A DNA stretch of 52,097 nucleotides from an uncultured Bacteroidia bacterium (lineage in GTDB: Bacteria; Bacteroidota; Bacteroidia; Bacteroidales; UBA932). The DNA lies in contig CACWLD010000018.1 of the NCBI GenBank assembly GCA_902761655.1, positions 24,433 through 76,529 of the forward strand, in the 5' to 3' direction. The position numbers and the translations under genes were made by a program. Positions 25,853 to 35,063 of this stretch are shown here, piece after piece; the first letter of the stretch is position 1; every line of letters begins with the position of its first letter. Below the pieces are notes generated by a model. It saw only the letters and a program-made list of their open reading frames with translations, made no database searches and had not been told where the DNA came from.

Positions 25853-26469
25853 TACAGGTTGTCAAACTGCCCCTCTTCCCATATCTGCACAAGCTGCTCC
25901 GTGTTCTTGTCTTCCCCGGAAGGATCGTACCTGTTCTTGAGGTCCTGCTTGAACAGCTTTGCCACTCCCTGCCAGAAACCCGCCGCAATGCCGCTGCGGT
26001 AGTCCTTGATGATTGAATAGGAAGTCTTGCCTATTTCCCTGTCTATGAGCCTTACAAGCAACTGTCCCTGGGAGATGGACATTCCCCTGATGGACTTCTC
26101 AAAATCCTTCAGAAGCTGCTTTTGCACGCTTGCAAGGTATTTCTCCTTCTGGATGCGGTTCATATTCTTGAATTCCAGTTCCGCGTCCACGGTGGTGATC
26201 AGTTCGCTTCCAAGCTTTGCGTAGGGGTATACTTTGTTGAAGTTGTAGACCAGCTTGTAGTACTTGCGCCACTCCTTCGTGGTCATATCCTGCCTGCGCG
26301 GCCACACGTGGGCCGCCGGCAGCTGGTCCACGAACAGGGTGTCCCCGTTAACTATCTGGTAACGGAGGAACTCTCCCTTGGGCTCCGGGACGTCATCGTG
26401 CCCCTGGGCCCTGAGCAAGCCGGCCGGCAGAAGGGCGGCAAGAAAAACTAGTAAGGCAAGCCTTTTCAT
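25795..26469 (-). CDS. DUF4294 family exported protein
   Basis: About 224 aa from the ATG at 26469, with a classic signal peptide (MKRLALLVFLAALLPAGLLRAQ). The rest has the marks of DUF4294, a Bacteroidota family of unknown function: YYKLVYNFNKVYPYAKL, a central SQGQLLVRLIDREIGKTSY, and a C-terminal FLEWPEHKDLPSKYR. A longer reading from 26553 is rejected because it would contain the promoter and put non-signal sequence in front of the signal peptide. The gene is convergent with lpxH, with 58 nt of overlap. Confidence 0.82.
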   Translation of the reverse strand: MKRLALLVFLAALLPAGLLRAQGHDDVPEPKGEFLRYQIVNGDTLFVDQLPAAHVWPRRQDMTTKEWRKYYKLVYNFNKVYPYAKLGSELITTVDAELEFKNMNRIQKEKYLASVQKQLLKDFEKSIRGMSISQGQLLVRLIDREIGKTSYSIIKDYRSGIAAGFWQGVAKLFKQDLKNRYDPSGEDKNTEQLVQIWEEGQFDNLYYSIFLEWPEHKDLPSKYR

Positions 26470-26475
26470 ACGCCG

Positions 26476-26505
26476 CAAATTTACGCAAATTTTTTGCCAT
26501 ACAAA
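26476..26505 (-). promoter_or_regulatory. Promoter of the DUF4294 gene
   Basis: Minus strand TTTG (26505-26502), 18 nt, then TAAATTTG (26483-26476). Both boxes match the Bacteroidota consensus. The -7 box ends 6 nt before the ATG, predicting a leaderless transcript. The box position also fixes the start codon. Confidence 0.7.
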
Positions 26506-26633
26506 CAAGCGGAAAATCGCTTGTCGAAAATGCGCGGAAAAATTTTTCAACAAAACTCGTAAGTGCCTGAAAAACTTGGGAGTTAACTGTTAAAATTCCG
26601 TGTCCAAAATATGCGATTTTTTTGCAAAAAAGA

Positions 26634-26663
26634 TTTGCATTTCAATATTTTTTTCTAACTTTG
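26634..26663 (+). promoter_or_regulatory. Promoter of the rplP-rplQ ribosomal operon
   Basis: TTTG at 26634-26637, 18 nt, then TAACTTTG at 26656-26663, a full consensus promoter in an A+T-rich stretch. It provides the second half of the split ribosomal cluster with its own start, leaving a leader of about 80 nt before rplP. The intergenic interval 26470-26749 holds only this promoter and the divergent DUF4294 promoter. Confidence 0.75.
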
Positions 26664-26749
26664 CAGTCCCAAAAAAGTGCCCTGAATAGCGTAAAACGCT
26701 GATTATCAGCACATTGGATAGAATTTTTATTTTTTAATAGTTATAAACA

Positions 26750-27169
26750 ATGTTACAGCCTAAAAAAACAAAGTTCAGAAGGGAACAGAAAGGACGTATG
26801 AAGGGCAATGCCCAGAGAGGCAACCAGCTCGCATTCGGATCCTTCGGACTCAAGACTCTTGAGAATTGCTGGCTTACCGCACAGCAGATTGAAGCTGCCC
26901 GTCAGGCTATCTCACGCCGTATGAACCGTGAGGGCCAGATCTGGATCAGAGTCTTCCCTGTAAAGCCTGTTACCAAGAAACCTCTTGATACCCGTATGGG
27001 AAAGGGTAAGGGCGATCCTTACGGATATGTAGCCCCTATTACTCCGGGTCGTATTCTTTTCGAGGCTGAGGGCGTGACCCTCGAGACTGCAAAAGAGGCA
27101 ATGCGCCTTGCAGCCAACAAGCTTCCTGTAGACACCAAGTTCGTGGTACGCAGGGATTATGTAGAATAA
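26750..27169 (+). CDS. rplP: 50S ribosomal protein L16
   Basis: 139-aa L16, at the A-site side of the large subunit. [21 protein letters not shown] near residue 22 and [16 protein letters not shown] near 82 are diagnostic. It is the first gene after the 9-kb interruption, though in nearly all bacteria it directly follows rpsC. rpmC follows after 17 nt. Confidence 0.97.
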   Translation: MLQPKKTKFRREQKGRMKGNAQRGNQLAFGSFGLKTLENCWLTAQQIEAARQAISRRMNREGQIWIRVFPVKPVTKKPLDTRMGKGKGDPYGYVAPITPGRILFEAEGVTLETAKEAMRLAANKLPVDTKFVVRRDYVE

Positions 27170-27186
27170 TTTAATGGAGAAGTAAA

Positions 27187-27381
27187 ATGAAAGTTTCAGA
27201 AGTACGCGAAATGTCGGTAGCCGATCTGCGCGACCGTATTGAGATTGAAAAGGCAAATCTCGATTCAATGAAGATCAATCACGCAATCTCTCCATTAGAG
27301 GATACGTCTAAGTTTAAGAAGACCAGACAGGATATCGCTCGTATGATCACTATCCTTGCTGAGAAAGAAAAACAAAACTAA
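27187..27381 (+). CDS. rpmC: 50S ribosomal protein L29
   Basis: 64-aa two-helix L29 near the tunnel exit. [19 protein letters not shown] and the [16 protein letters not shown] end are typical. Order rplP-rpmC-rpsQ is standard. Confidence 0.93.
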   Translation: MKVSEVREMSVADLRDRIEIEKANLDSMKINHAISPLEDTSKFKKTRQDIARMITILAEKEKQN

Positions 27382-27395
27382 ATCAAGCAAATCCT

Positions 27396-27650
27396 ATGGA
27401 AAGAAATCTTCGTAAGGAAAGAATAGGAGTAGTGGTCAGCAGCAAGATGGACAAGACCATCGTTGTTGCCGTTGAGATTAAAGAGAAACATCCTTTGTAC
27501 GGCAAGTTCGTCAAGAAGACCACAAAGTTCATCGCCCAGGACGAGAAGAACGAGTGCGGAGAAGGTGATACCGTCCGCATTATGGAGACCCGCCCCCTGA
27601 GCAAGACCAAGAACTGGAGATTAGTAGAAATCGTAGAAAAAGCTAAGTAG
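27396..27650 (+). CDS. rpsQ: 30S ribosomal protein S17
   Basis: 84-aa S17, an OB-fold 16S rRNA binder. [21 protein letters not shown] and the [16 protein letters not shown] stretch identify it. rplN starts 1 nt after its stop. Confidence 0.95.
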   Translation: MERNLRKERIGVVVSSKMDKTIVVAVEIKEKHPLYGKFVKKTTKFIAQDEKNECGEGDTVRIMETRPLSKTKNWRLVEIVEKAK

Positions 27651-27651
27651 T

Positions 27652-28017
27652 ATGATACAGCAGGAAACACGTTTACAGGTTGCCGACAACAGCGGTGCAA
27701 AGGAAGTCCTCTGCATCCGCGTACTTGGCGGTACACACCATCGTTACGCTACAGTAGGCGATAAGATCGTCGTATCCGTAAAGAGTGCCATCTCCGGCGG
27801 CGACGCCAAGAAGGGTACCGTATCAAAGGCTGTAGTGGTACGCACTAAGAAAGAGATCCGCAGGCCGGATGGTTCTTACATCCGCTTCGATGATAACGCC
27901 TGTGTTCTTCTGAACAACGCAGAGGAGCTCAGGGGCACACGTATCTTTGGCCCGGTTGCCAGAGAGCTTCGTGAGAATTATATGAAAATCGTTTCACTGG
28001 CACCGGAGGTCCTTTAA
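27652..28017 (+). CDS. rplN: 50S ribosomal protein L14
   Basis: 121-aa L14, at the subunit interface. It opens with [19 protein letters not shown], continues with the [28 protein letters not shown] signature region, and ends with GPVARELR. Start of the spc part of the cluster. Confidence 0.97.
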   Translation: MIQQETRLQVADNSGAKEVLCIRVLGGTHHRYATVGDKIVVSVKSAISGGDAKKGTVSKAVVVRTKKEIRRPDGSYIRFDDNACVLLNNAEELRGTRIFGPVARELRENYMKIVSLAPEVL

Positions 28018-28029
28018 TATTTGAGAGTT

Positions 28030-28347
28030 ATGAAGAAAATGCATATCAAAAAAGGCGACACCGTGTATGTAAATGCCGGTAACGATAAAGGAAAGACCGG
28101 AAAGGTCCTTTCAGTAAACCCTTCAAAAGATCGCGCTATCGTTGAGGGAATCAATATGGTTAGCAAGCACACCAAGCCCAACGCTGCAAACCCTCAGGGT
28201 GGAATCATCAAGCAGGAGGCAGGTATCCACGTTTCTAACCTTCAGCTCATTGACCCGCAGAGCGGCAAGCCCACAAGGGTAGGCCACAAAGTTGTGGACG
28301 GAAAGAAGATCCGCTATGCCAAGAAATCAGGAGAGGAGATAAAGTAA
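28030..28347 (+). CDS. rplX: 50S ribosomal protein L24
   Basis: 105-aa L24, an assembly initiator for 50S. The KOW motif is visible as [22 protein letters not shown] use the ATG at 28030; an in-frame TTG at 28021 would add three residues with no support from the family. rplE follows after 1 nt. Confidence 0.94.
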   Translation: MKKMHIKKGDTVYVNAGNDKGKTGKVLSVNPSKDRAIVEGINMVSKHTKPNAANPQGGIIKQEAGIHVSNLQLIDPQSGKPTRVGHKVVDGKKIRYAKKSGEEIK

Positions 28348-28348
28348 T

Positions 28349-28918
28349 ATGAATAAGACAGCAACATATGTTCCTTCTCTTAAGAAGGTCTATAATGAGG
28401 AGATAGTAAAGTCCCTCATGGAGAAATTCTCTTATTCTTCCGTAATGGAAGTTCCAAGGCTCGTCAAGATTTCCATCAACGAGGGCGTAGGAGCAGGTAC
28501 CCAGGACAAGAAGATCGCCGAGGAGGCAGCCGCAGAGCTTTCCCTCATCGCCGGACAGAAGGCAGTCCTCACCTCTTCACGCAAGGATATTTCCAACTTC
28601 AAGCTCCGTAAGGGAATGCCTATCGGAACAAAGGTCACCCTTCGTGACGTCAGGATGTACGAGTTCCTTGAGAGGCTCATCAGGGTCACCCTTCCACGTA
28701 TCCGTGACTTCAACGGTATAGCCGAGAAGATGGACGGACAGGGCAACTACACCCTTGGTCTCAAGGAGCAGATCATCTTCCCTGAGATTGACATCGACAA
28801 GAACCCCCGTATCCACGGACTTGAGGTGACATTCGTAACTACGGCCAAAACCGACGAGGAAGCTCACGCGCTTCTTGCTGCATTCGGTCTGCCTTTCAAG
28901 AAACATAACAATAAGTAA
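28349..28918 (+). CDS. rplE: 50S ribosomal protein L5
   Basis: 189-aa L5, which binds 5S rRNA and the P-site tRNA elbow. Landmarks: [13 protein letters not shown] near residue 33, [13 protein letters not shown] near 90, and the C-terminal [22 protein letters not shown]. Five nt separate it from rpsN. Confidence 0.97.
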   Translation: MNKTATYVPSLKKVYNEEIVKSLMEKFSYSSVMEVPRLVKISINEGVGAGTQDKKIAEEAAAELSLIAGQKAVLTSSRKDISNFKLRKGMPIGTKVTLRDVRMYEFLERLIRVTLPRIRDFNGIAEKMDGQGNYTLGLKEQIIFPEIDIDKNPRIHGLEVTFVTTAKTDEEAHALLAAFGLPFKKHNNK

Positions 28919-28923
28919 GAGAT

Positions 28924-29193
28924 ATGGCTAAAGAATCAATGAAAGCACGCGAGGTAAAACGCGCGAAATTAGTTGCTAAGTATGCCGAGAAAAGAAAGGC
29001 GCTCAAAGAGGCTGGAGACTGGGTTGCTCTTGACAAGCTCCCTAAGAACTCTTCTCCGGTTCGCCTTCATAACCGTTGCTCCCTCACCGGACGTCCAAAG
29101 GGTTACATGCGCGCCTTCGGGCTCAGCCGTATCCAGTTCCGCGAGATGGCCAGCAATGGTCTCATCCCGGGCGTAAAAAAGGCAAGTTGGTAA
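28924..29193 (+). CDS. rpsN: 30S ribosomal protein S14 (long, zinc-free type)
   Basis: 89-aa S14 of the small-subunit head. [28 protein letters not shown] is the signature region. Only one Cys is present, so this is the long C-minus form that does not bind zinc. Confidence 0.96.
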   Translation: MAKESMKAREVKRAKLVAKYAEKRKALKEAGDWVALDKLPKNSSPVRLHNRCSLTGRPKGYMRAFGLSRIQFREMASNGLIPGVKKASW

Positions 29194-29214
29194 AAAATTA
29201 AAAGTAATAATAAT

Positions 29215-29610
29215 ATGACTGATCCTATTGCAGACTATTTGACCAGGATTCGCAATGCTTACCTCGCAGGTAACAAGGTTGTGGAGATGCCGTCTTCCAA
29301 GATGAAAGAGTCTCTCACCAAGATCCTGTGCGAAAAGGGTTACATCCTCAGCTACAAGGTGGTAGAGGCTGCCCCCCAGAATTCCCTCAAAATCGCTCTG
29401 AAGTATCACCCACAGACCAAGATGCCTGCTATCAAGAAGATAGAGAGAGTATCCACCCCGGGTTTGAGGCAGTATACAGATGTCAAGGATATGCCTAGAG
29501 TTCTCAACGGACTCGGAATCGCCATCCTTTCTACATCAAAGGGCGTCATCACTGACAAAGAGGCAAAAGACCTCAACGTTGGCGGTGAAGTGATTTGCTA
29601 TGTATATTAA
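29215..29610 (+). CDS. rpsH: 30S ribosomal protein S8
   Basis: 131-aa S8, central-domain assembly protein and in E. coli the repressor of the spc operon. DPIADYLTRIRNAYLAG at the start and the C-terminal LGIAILSTSKGVITDKEA region with GEVICYVY end are diagnostic. Confidence 0.97.
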   Translation: MTDPIADYLTRIRNAYLAGNKVVEMPSSKMKESLTKILCEKGYILSYKVVEAAPQNSLKIALKYHPQTKMPAIKKIERVSTPGLRQYTDVKDMPRVLNGLGIAILSTSKGVITDKEAKDLNVGGEVICYVY

Positions 29611-29628
29611 TATTTAAAAGTATTTATA

Positions 29629-30189
29629 ATGTCAAGAATTGGTAAATTACCTGTAAACCTTCCGGCCGGCGTATCCGTAGAGATGCTCGACGGCAACGTT
29701 CTGAAGGTTAAAGGCCCGAAAGGCACCTTGATGCAGAAGGTAGATCCGGACATCAAGGTGGATATTGAGGGAGGCGAGATAAAGTTCACCCGCCCTACCG
29801 ACCTTCCGCGCCATCGCTCAATGCACGGACTTTACCGCGCACTGGTTAACAATATGGTGACCGGAGTGTCTAACGGTTTCGAAATTACTCAGGAACTGGT
29901 GGGCGTTGGTTACCGCGTTGAGGCTCAGGGACAGCTCCTGACCTTCAACCTTGGATATTCTCACACTATTCAGCTTATGCTTCCTGCCGAGGTTACCGCA
30001 GAGGTTCCCCAGGTTAAGAAGGGAGAGGCTCCCAAGCTTATCCTCCGCAGCTGTGACAAGCAGCTCGTAGGGCAGATAGCAGCTAAGATTCGTTCGTTCC
30101 GCAAGCCTGAACCTTATAAGGGCAAGGGTATTAAATTCGCTGGTGAGCAGCTCAGGCGCAAGGCCGGTAAGACTGCAGCCGCTAAATAA
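29629..30189 (+). CDS. rplF: 50S ribosomal protein L6
   Basis: 186-aa L6, near the factor-binding site. Two repeated alpha/beta domains; MSRIGKLPVNLPAGVSV opens it, and the C-terminal signature RKPEPYKGKGIKFAGEQLRRKAGK is intact. Confidence 0.97.
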   Translation: MSRIGKLPVNLPAGVSVEMLDGNVLKVKGPKGTLMQKVDPDIKVDIEGGEIKFTRPTDLPRHRSMHGLYRALVNNMVTGVSNGFEITQELVGVGYRVEAQGQLLTFNLGYSHTIQLMLPAEVTAEVPQVKKGEAPKLILRSCDKQLVGQIAAKIRSFRKPEPYKGKGIKFAGEQLRRKAGKTAAAK

Positions 30190-30203
30190 TAGGAGATTGA
30201 GTT

Positions 30204-30566
30204 ATGGCATTGAGTAGAATTGAAAGAAGAAAAAGAATTCATTACCGTATACGCAAGCACGTTAGCGGAACAGCAGAAAGGCCTAGGATGGTAGTCTTCA
30301 GAAGCAACAAGCAGATCTACGTCCAGGTTATCGACGACCTGCAGGGCAAGACCCTCGCATCGGCTTCGTCCATCGACAAGGAACTTGCAGCACAGTGCAA
30401 GGGCAAGACCGGTATCGAGACCTCAGCAATTGTCGGAAAGGCAATCGCAGAGCGCGCTCAGGCTAAGGGAATCAACGCAGTTGCATTCGACCGCGGAGGT
30501 TACCTTTTCCACGGCAGGGTTAAAAGTTTGGCAGATGCTGCCCGTGAAGGCGGCCTCGAATTCTAA
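30204..30566 (+). CDS. rplR: 50S ribosomal protein L18
   Basis: 120-aa L18, which brings 5S rRNA into the 50S subunit. [22 protein letters not shown] is the basic N-terminal arm, and the end [22 protein letters not shown] is conserved. Confidence 0.96.
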   Translation: MALSRIERRKRIHYRIRKHVSGTAERPRMVVFRSNKQIYVQVIDDLQGKTLASASSIDKELAAQCKGKTGIETSAIVGKAIAERAQAKGINAVAFDRGGYLFHGRVKSLADAAREGGLEF

Positions 30567-30577
30567 TAATAGAGACT

Positions 30578-31096
30578 ATGGCAAATACAAATGTTAAAAG
30601 AGTAAAGACCTCTGATCTTGAATTGAAAGACAGACTGGTTGCCATCCAGAGAGTAACCAAGGTTACCAAGGGAGGCCGTCACTTCCGCTTCGCAGCTATC
30701 GTAGTGGTAGGAGACGAGAACGGCGTTGTAGGTTATGGTCTTGGTAAGGCTAATGAGGTTACCGCCGCTATCGCCAAGGGAGTTGAGGATGCAAAGAAGA
30801 ATCTGGTTAAGATTCCTATCATCAACACAACTATCCCTCACGAGCAGGAGTCAAAATTCGGTGGTTCCAAGGTATTTATGAAACCTGCAGCCCCTGGTAC
30901 CGGTGTAAAGGCCGGTGGTGCCATGCGCGCAGTGTTCGAGTCTGCCGGAATCCAGAACGTACTTGCTAAGTCCAAGGGCTCATCCAACCCTCACAACCTT
31001 GTAAAGGCTACCATCACCGCTCTTACCGAGATGCGTGACGCCTATACAGTTGCTGGTCTGCGTGGAGTTCCTATGAATAAAGTATTTAACGGATAG
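30578..31096 (+). CDS. rpsE: 30S ribosomal protein S5
   Basis: 172-aa S5, a decoding-fidelity protein. The double-stranded-RNA-binding-like N-terminal domain has [20 protein letters not shown], and [17 protein letters not shown] follows. The C-terminal domain carries the [15 protein letters not shown] segment. Complete. Confidence 0.97.
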   Translation: MANTNVKRVKTSDLELKDRLVAIQRVTKVTKGGRHFRFAAIVVVGDENGVVGYGLGKANEVTAAIAKGVEDAKKNLVKIPIINTTIPHEQESKFGGSKVFMKPAAPGTGVKAGGAMRAVFESAGIQNVLAKSKGSSNPHNLVKATITALTEMRDAYTVAGLRGVPMNKVFNG

Positions 31097-31107
31097 GAGG
31101 ACTTGAA

Positions 31108-31290
31108 ATGAGCAAACTTAGAATTACCCAGATTATAAGCACCAACGGAGAGACCAAGCGCCAGATTGCAAATCTTCGCACCCTTGGAATCCGTAAGATG
31201 AACCAGACAGTTGAGGTTGAGAAGACTCCTATCACAATGGGACAGGTAGCCAAGATCGCCCATCTTGTCAAAGTAGAAGAAATTAACTAG
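31108..31290 (+). CDS. rpmD: 50S ribosomal protein L30
   Basis: 60-aa L30. The LGIRKMNQTVEVEKTP stretch and the N-terminal KLRITQIIS strand fit the short bacterial form. It lies between rpsE and rplO as usual, with 11-12 nt gaps. Confidence 0.92.
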   Translation: MSKLRITQIISTNGETKRQIANLRTLGIRKMNQTVEVEKTPITMGQVAKIAHLVKVEEIN

Positions 31291-31302
31291 GAGGACTGAC
31301 AG

Positions 31303-31752
31303 ATGAAACTTGAAAATCTTAAACCAGCAAAGGGTGCGACAAAGGCATCCAAGCGAGTAGGCCGCGGAGAAGGATCCGGACACGGTGGAACAGCTACCCG
31401 TGGTATGAACGGAGCCAAGTCCCGTTCAGGCTATGCACACAAGATCGGTTTCGAGGGAGGCCAGATGCCTATCCAGCGCCGTCTTCCTAAATTCGGCTTC
31501 AAGAACCCTACAAGGGTAGAGTACAAGCCGGTTAATCTTTCCGTTATCAACGCCCTGGCAGTTGACGCAGACCTCAACGAGGTAACAATCGACGATCTGT
31601 TCACCGCAGGACTCATTTCCAAGAACGAGATTGTAAAGGTCCTTGGAAAGGGAGAGATTACAAAAGCAGTTAACGTAGTTGCAAACGCATTCTCAAAGTC
31701 AGCTACTGAGAAGATTCAGGCTGCAGGAGGCACCGCAACTGTAATAGAATAA
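31303..31752 (+). CDS. rplO: 50S ribosomal protein L15
   Basis: 149-aa L15. The Gly/Arg-rich extension KRVGRGEGSGHGGTATRGMNG near residue 16 and GFEGGQMPIQRRLPKFGF near 47 are diagnostic. secY follows after 6 nt. Confidence 0.97.
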   Translation: MKLENLKPAKGATKASKRVGRGEGSGHGGTATRGMNGAKSRSGYAHKIGFEGGQMPIQRRLPKFGFKNPTRVEYKPVNLSVINALAVDADLNEVTIDDLFTAGLISKNEIVKVLGKGEITKAVNVVANAFSKSATEKIQAAGGTATVIE

Positions 31753-31758
31753 AGCAGC

Positions 31759-33054
31759 ATGAAGAAATTAATTGAGACAATCAAGAATATCTTCAAGATT
31801 GAGGAGTTGCGCAAGAGGATCGTCTACACCGTTCTCCTGATACTGGTGTACCGTCTGGGATGCTTCATCGTCCTTCCTGGAATCGACGCCACTATGCTCG
31901 CAAACCTTCAGAGCAACACTCAGAGCGGCCTTATCGGCCTCCTGAATATGTTCTCCGGAGGTGCGTTCGGCAACGCCTCTATCTTTGCGCTGGGTGTGAT
32001 GCCTTACATCTCGGCATCCATCGTAATCCAGCTCCTTGGAGTATTCGTTCCGTACTTCCGTAAACTTCAGATGGAAGGACAGAGCGGAATCAAGAAGATG
32101 AATCAGCTTACCAGGTACCTGACTATCCTGATTCTCTGCATCCAGGGGGCTTTCATTGCCACCACCCAGCTCGGCTGGAGCAACTTCATGTTCAACATTG
32201 TTTCCACCATCATCCTTATGGCTGGCTCAATGTTCGTGATGTGGCTTGGAGAGCGCATTACAGACCGCGGTATCGGCAATGGTATCTCCCTGATCATTAT
32301 GATCGGTATCATCGCCCGCTTCCCTTACGCAGTTGCCGCTGAGGTAAGTGAGAAGCTCGCAACCACAAACGGAGGTTTCCTTCTCCTCATCGTAGAATTC
32401 ATAGTATGGTTCTTCGTGCTCGTGGCAGCTATTATGCTGGTTCAGGGCGTGAGAAGGGTTCCTGTACAGTACGCCAAGAGAATAGTAGGCAACAGGCAGT
32501 ACGGCGGCGTCCGCCAGTACATCCCTCTGAAGATCAACGCAGCCGGCGTTATGCCAATCATCTTCGCCCAGGCTCTGATGCTCTTCCCTATGCTGTTCTC
32601 CCGTTTCGATGCAACCAGGGGCATTGCGGCTGCTCTCAGCAATTATACCGGATTCTGGTATAACTTCGTATTCGCCCTTATGGTCATCATCTTCACATAT
32701 TTCTACACTGCCGTTACCGTAAATCCTACAATGATGGCAGAGGAAATGAAGAAGAACGGCGGCTTTATCCCGGGAGTTAAACCTGGAAAGAAGACCGTAG
32801 AGTACCTTGACTCAATTATGTCAAAGGTTACCCTTCCGGGATCTATCTTCCTGGCACTCATTTCTATCCTCCCGGCTTTCGCAATGTTGCTCGGAGTCAA
32901 CAACCAGTTCGCAAGCTTCTTTGGCGGTACTTCACTGCTGATCCTTGTGGGTGTGGTTCTGGATACCCTCCAGCAGATAGAAGGTTATTTGCTGATGCGT
33001 CACTATGACGGCCTTATGAAGACCGGCCGCCTTACCGGACGCTCAGGAATGTAA
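31759..33054 (+). CDS. secY: Preprotein translocase subunit SecY
   Basis: Channel subunit of the Sec translocon, 431 aa with ten transmembrane helices. N-terminal RKRIVYTVLLILVYRLGCFIVLPG, the plug-region segment GGAFGNASIFALGVMPYISASIV, and the cytoplasmic loop ending in GFIPGVKPGKKTVEYL are all family landmarks. It sits between rplO and map as in other bacteria, so its expression is tied to ribosome production. Confidence 0.97.
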   Translation: MKKLIETIKNIFKIEELRKRIVYTVLLILVYRLGCFIVLPGIDATMLANLQSNTQSGLIGLLNMFSGGAFGNASIFALGVMPYISASIVIQLLGVFVPYFRKLQMEGQSGIKKMNQLTRYLTILILCIQGAFIATTQLGWSNFMFNIVSTIILMAGSMFVMWLGERITDRGIGNGISLIIMIGIIARFPYAVAAEVSEKLATTNGGFLLLIVEFIVWFFVLVAAIMLVQGVRRVPVQYAKRIVGNRQYGGVRQYIPLKINAAGVMPIIFAQALMLFPMLFSRFDATRGIAAALSNYTGFWYNFVFALMVIIFTYFYTAVTVNPTMMAEEMKKNGGFIPGVKPGKKTVEYLDSIMSKVTLPGSIFLALISILPAFAMLLGVNNQFASFFGGTSLLILVGVVLDTLQQIEGYLLMRHYDGLMKTGRLTGRSGM

Positions 33055-33075
33055 TTGACATAATGACAAGGTAAG

Positions 33076-33855
33076 ATGGTTGAGCCTAAAACAGAGGAAG
33101 AGATAGCGCTTTTGCGTGAGAATGCCATACTGGTCTCAAAGACCTTGGCGGAAGTCGGTAAGGCAGTTGCCCCTGGTGTGACAACTAAAGAGTTGAATAG
33201 GGTGGCTGAGACTTTTATCCGCGACAATGGCGCCGTACCCAGCTTCCTCGGTTTCGAAGGCTTCCCTGCAGCGATCTGTACCTCGGTGAACGATGTGGTG
33301 GTCCACGGATTCCCGTCAGACTATGTCCTCAAGGAGGGCGACATCGTGACCGCAGATATAGGAACGTTATACAAGGGCTACAACGGGGACTCCGCCTACA
33401 CTTTCCCGGTTGGGGAGATAGACGCTAACACCCGCAAGCTCCTTGATGTGACAAAAGCCTCGCTCTATAAAGGAATAGAGGCCGCTGTAGAAGGGAATAG
33501 GGTTGGAGATATAGGACACGCGGTGCAAACGTACGTTGAGTCGTTCGGGTTCTCCGTGGTTCGCGAATTGGAGGGCCACGGAATTGGAAAGGGGATGCAC
33601 GAGAACCCCGGAGTTCCAAACTTTGGAAAGAGGGGCAAGGGTGCAAAACTGATCAATGGAATGACAATATGTATTGAGCCTATGGTAAACGCGGGAAACA
33701 AGAGTGTCTATCTGGACAGGAATGGCTGGGCAGTACACACTTCGGACCGCAGGAACTCAGCTCACTACGAACTTACGGTTGTTGTCCGGAAAGGCCACGC
33801 CGAACAACTGTCCACCTTCGATTATATCGAGAAAGATGGTAAGATTAAATTTTAA
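33076..33855 (+). CDS. map: Methionine aminopeptidase type I
   Basis: Removes N-terminal Met from nascent proteins. 259 aa, pita-bread fold. Visible metal ligands and contacts: DIVTADIGTLYKGYNGDSAYTF (two Asp), the His of GHGIGKGMHENPGVPNFG, the Glu of CIEPMVN, and a C-terminal Glu in AHYELTVVV. It lies between secY and infA, the common order in Bacteroidota. Confidence 0.97.
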   Translation: MVEPKTEEEIALLRENAILVSKTLAEVGKAVAPGVTTKELNRVAETFIRDNGAVPSFLGFEGFPAAICTSVNDVVVHGFPSDYVLKEGDIVTADIGTLYKGYNGDSAYTFPVGEIDANTRKLLDVTKASLYKGIEAAVEGNRVGDIGHAVQTYVESFGFSVVRELEGHGIGKGMHENPGVPNFGKRGKGAKLINGMTICIEPMVNAGNKSVYLDRNGWAVHTSDRRNSAHYELTVVVRKGHAEQLSTFDYIEKDGKIKF

Positions 33856-33878
33856 GTGTAAATTTTAATTAATAGTTA

Positions 33879-34097
33879 ATGTCAAAACAAGTAGCAATAG
33901 AACAGGATGGAAAAGTCATCGAGACTCTTCCTAACGCAATGTTCAAAGTGGAGCTGGAAAACGGACACGTACTGCTCTGCAACATTTCAGGTAAGATGAG
34001 AATGAACTTTATCCATATCCTCCTTGGAGACAGAGTTAAAGTTGAAATTTCACCGTACGATTTAACCAAAGGCAGAATATCTTTCAGATACAAATAA
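33879..34097 (+). CDS. infA: Translation initiation factor IF-1
   Basis: 72-aa OB-fold protein that occupies the A site during initiation. [29 protein letters not shown] and the end [12 protein letters not shown] are nearly invariant in the family. Fourteen nt before rpmJ. Confidence 0.97.
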   Translation: MSKQVAIEQDGKVIETLPNAMFKVELENGHVLLCNISGKMRMNFIHILLGDRVKVEISPYDLTKGRISFRYK

Positions 34098-34110
34098 AAA
34101 ATTCAGCAAT

Positions 34111-34227
34111 ATGAAAGTCAAGACATCCATCAAAAAGCGCAGCGAAGATTGCAAGATTGTTAGACGTAAGGGCCGCCTTTATGTCATCTGCAAGAAGAAC
34201 CCCAAGTTTAAGATGCGTCAGGGATAA
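34111..34227 (+). CDS. rpmJ: 50S ribosomal protein L36, partly degenerate zinc ribbon
   Basis: 38-aa protein between infA and rpsM, too short for most gene finders. The N-terminus [10 protein letters not shown] and the C-terminus MRQG match L36. Of the four zinc ligands of the C-plus form (C11, C14, C27, H33), only Cys14 and Cys27 remain; the others are Ser11 and Phe33. That makes it intermediate between zinc-binding and zinc-free types. Confidence 0.95.
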   Translation: MKVKTSIKKRSEDCKIVRRKGRLYVICKKNPKFKMRQG

Positions 34228-34264
34228 TATTCAGTTGTATAACAAATTAAGTTAAGTATAAATT

Positions 34265-34642
34265 ATGGCAAGAATAGCCGGTGTTGATTTACCGAACAAC
34301 AAAAGAGGAGAAATAGGTCTTACCTATATCTTCGGAATCGGTCGCAGTTCTGCTCAGAGGATCCTGGACGCATGCGGTATCGACCGCGCCATCAAAGTTG
34401 GCGATTGGGATGATACCCAGATCGCAGCCATCCGTGCAGAGGTAGGAAACAACTACCTCATCGAGGGTGAGCTCCGTTCCACCGTTCAGATGAACATCAA
34501 ACGTCTTATGGACATTGGTTGCTACAGGGGAATCCGTCACAGGATCGGTCTCCCAGTTCGTGGCCAGAGCACCAAGAACAACGCCCGTACACGTAAGGGT
34601 AGGAAGAAGACTGTTGCCAACAAGAAGAAGGCAACCAAGTAA
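34265..34642 (+). CDS. rpsM: 30S ribosomal protein S13
   Basis: 125-aa S13, a head protein bridging to 50S and contacting P-site t[27 protein letters not shown] and the basic end [25 protein letters not shown] are diagnostic. First gene of the alpha-operon part. Confidence 0.97.
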   Translation: MARIAGVDLPNNKRGEIGLTYIFGIGRSSAQRILDACGIDRAIKVGDWDDTQIAAIRAEVGNNYLIEGELRSTVQMNIKRLMDIGCYRGIRHRIGLPVRGQSTKNNARTRKGRKKTVANKKKATK

Positions 34643-34655
34643 AAATTGATGAATT

Positions 34656-35042
34656 ATGGCAAAGAAATCTACAACAAGTAAAAGAGTTGTCAAGGTTGAC
34701 GCTTATGGTGAGGCCCATATTTCATCAACCTTCAACAACGTTATCGTGTCCCTCACAAACTCTCAGGGACAGGTTATCAGTTGGTCTTCAGCTGGTAAGT
34801 GCGGCTTCAGGGGTTCAAAGAAGAACACTCCGTACGCAGCACAGATGGCAGCAGAGGATGCTTCAAAGACCGCATACGATGCTGGTCTCCGTAAAGTAAA
34901 GGCTTATGTAAAGGGTCCGGGAGCAGGCCGCGAGTCCGCTATCAGAACCATCAACAATGCAGGTATCATCGTAACCGAGATCATCGACGTTACCCCTATG
35001 CCTCATAACGGATGCAGACCAAAAGGCCGTCGTAAAGTTTAA
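34656..35042 (+). CDS. rpsK: 30S ribosomal protein S11
   Basis: 128-aa platform protein S11. [24 protein letters not shown] and the C-terminal [18 protein letters not shown] (isoaspartate-prone region in E. coli) are conserved. Confidence 0.97.
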   Translation: MAKKSTTSKRVVKVDAYGEAHISSTFNNVIVSLTNSQGQVISWSSAGKCGFRGSKKNTPYAAQMAAEDASKTAYDAGLRKVKAYVKGPGAGRESAIRTINNAGIIVTEIIDVTPMPHNGCRPKGRRKV

Positions 35043-35063
35043 CCTTAAAAAGAAGAGATTACT

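Noticed and set aside
25795-26553. Longer DUF4294 reading starting at 26553
   Set aside because: Places 28 residues with no signal character in front of an ideal signal peptide, and covers the promoter.
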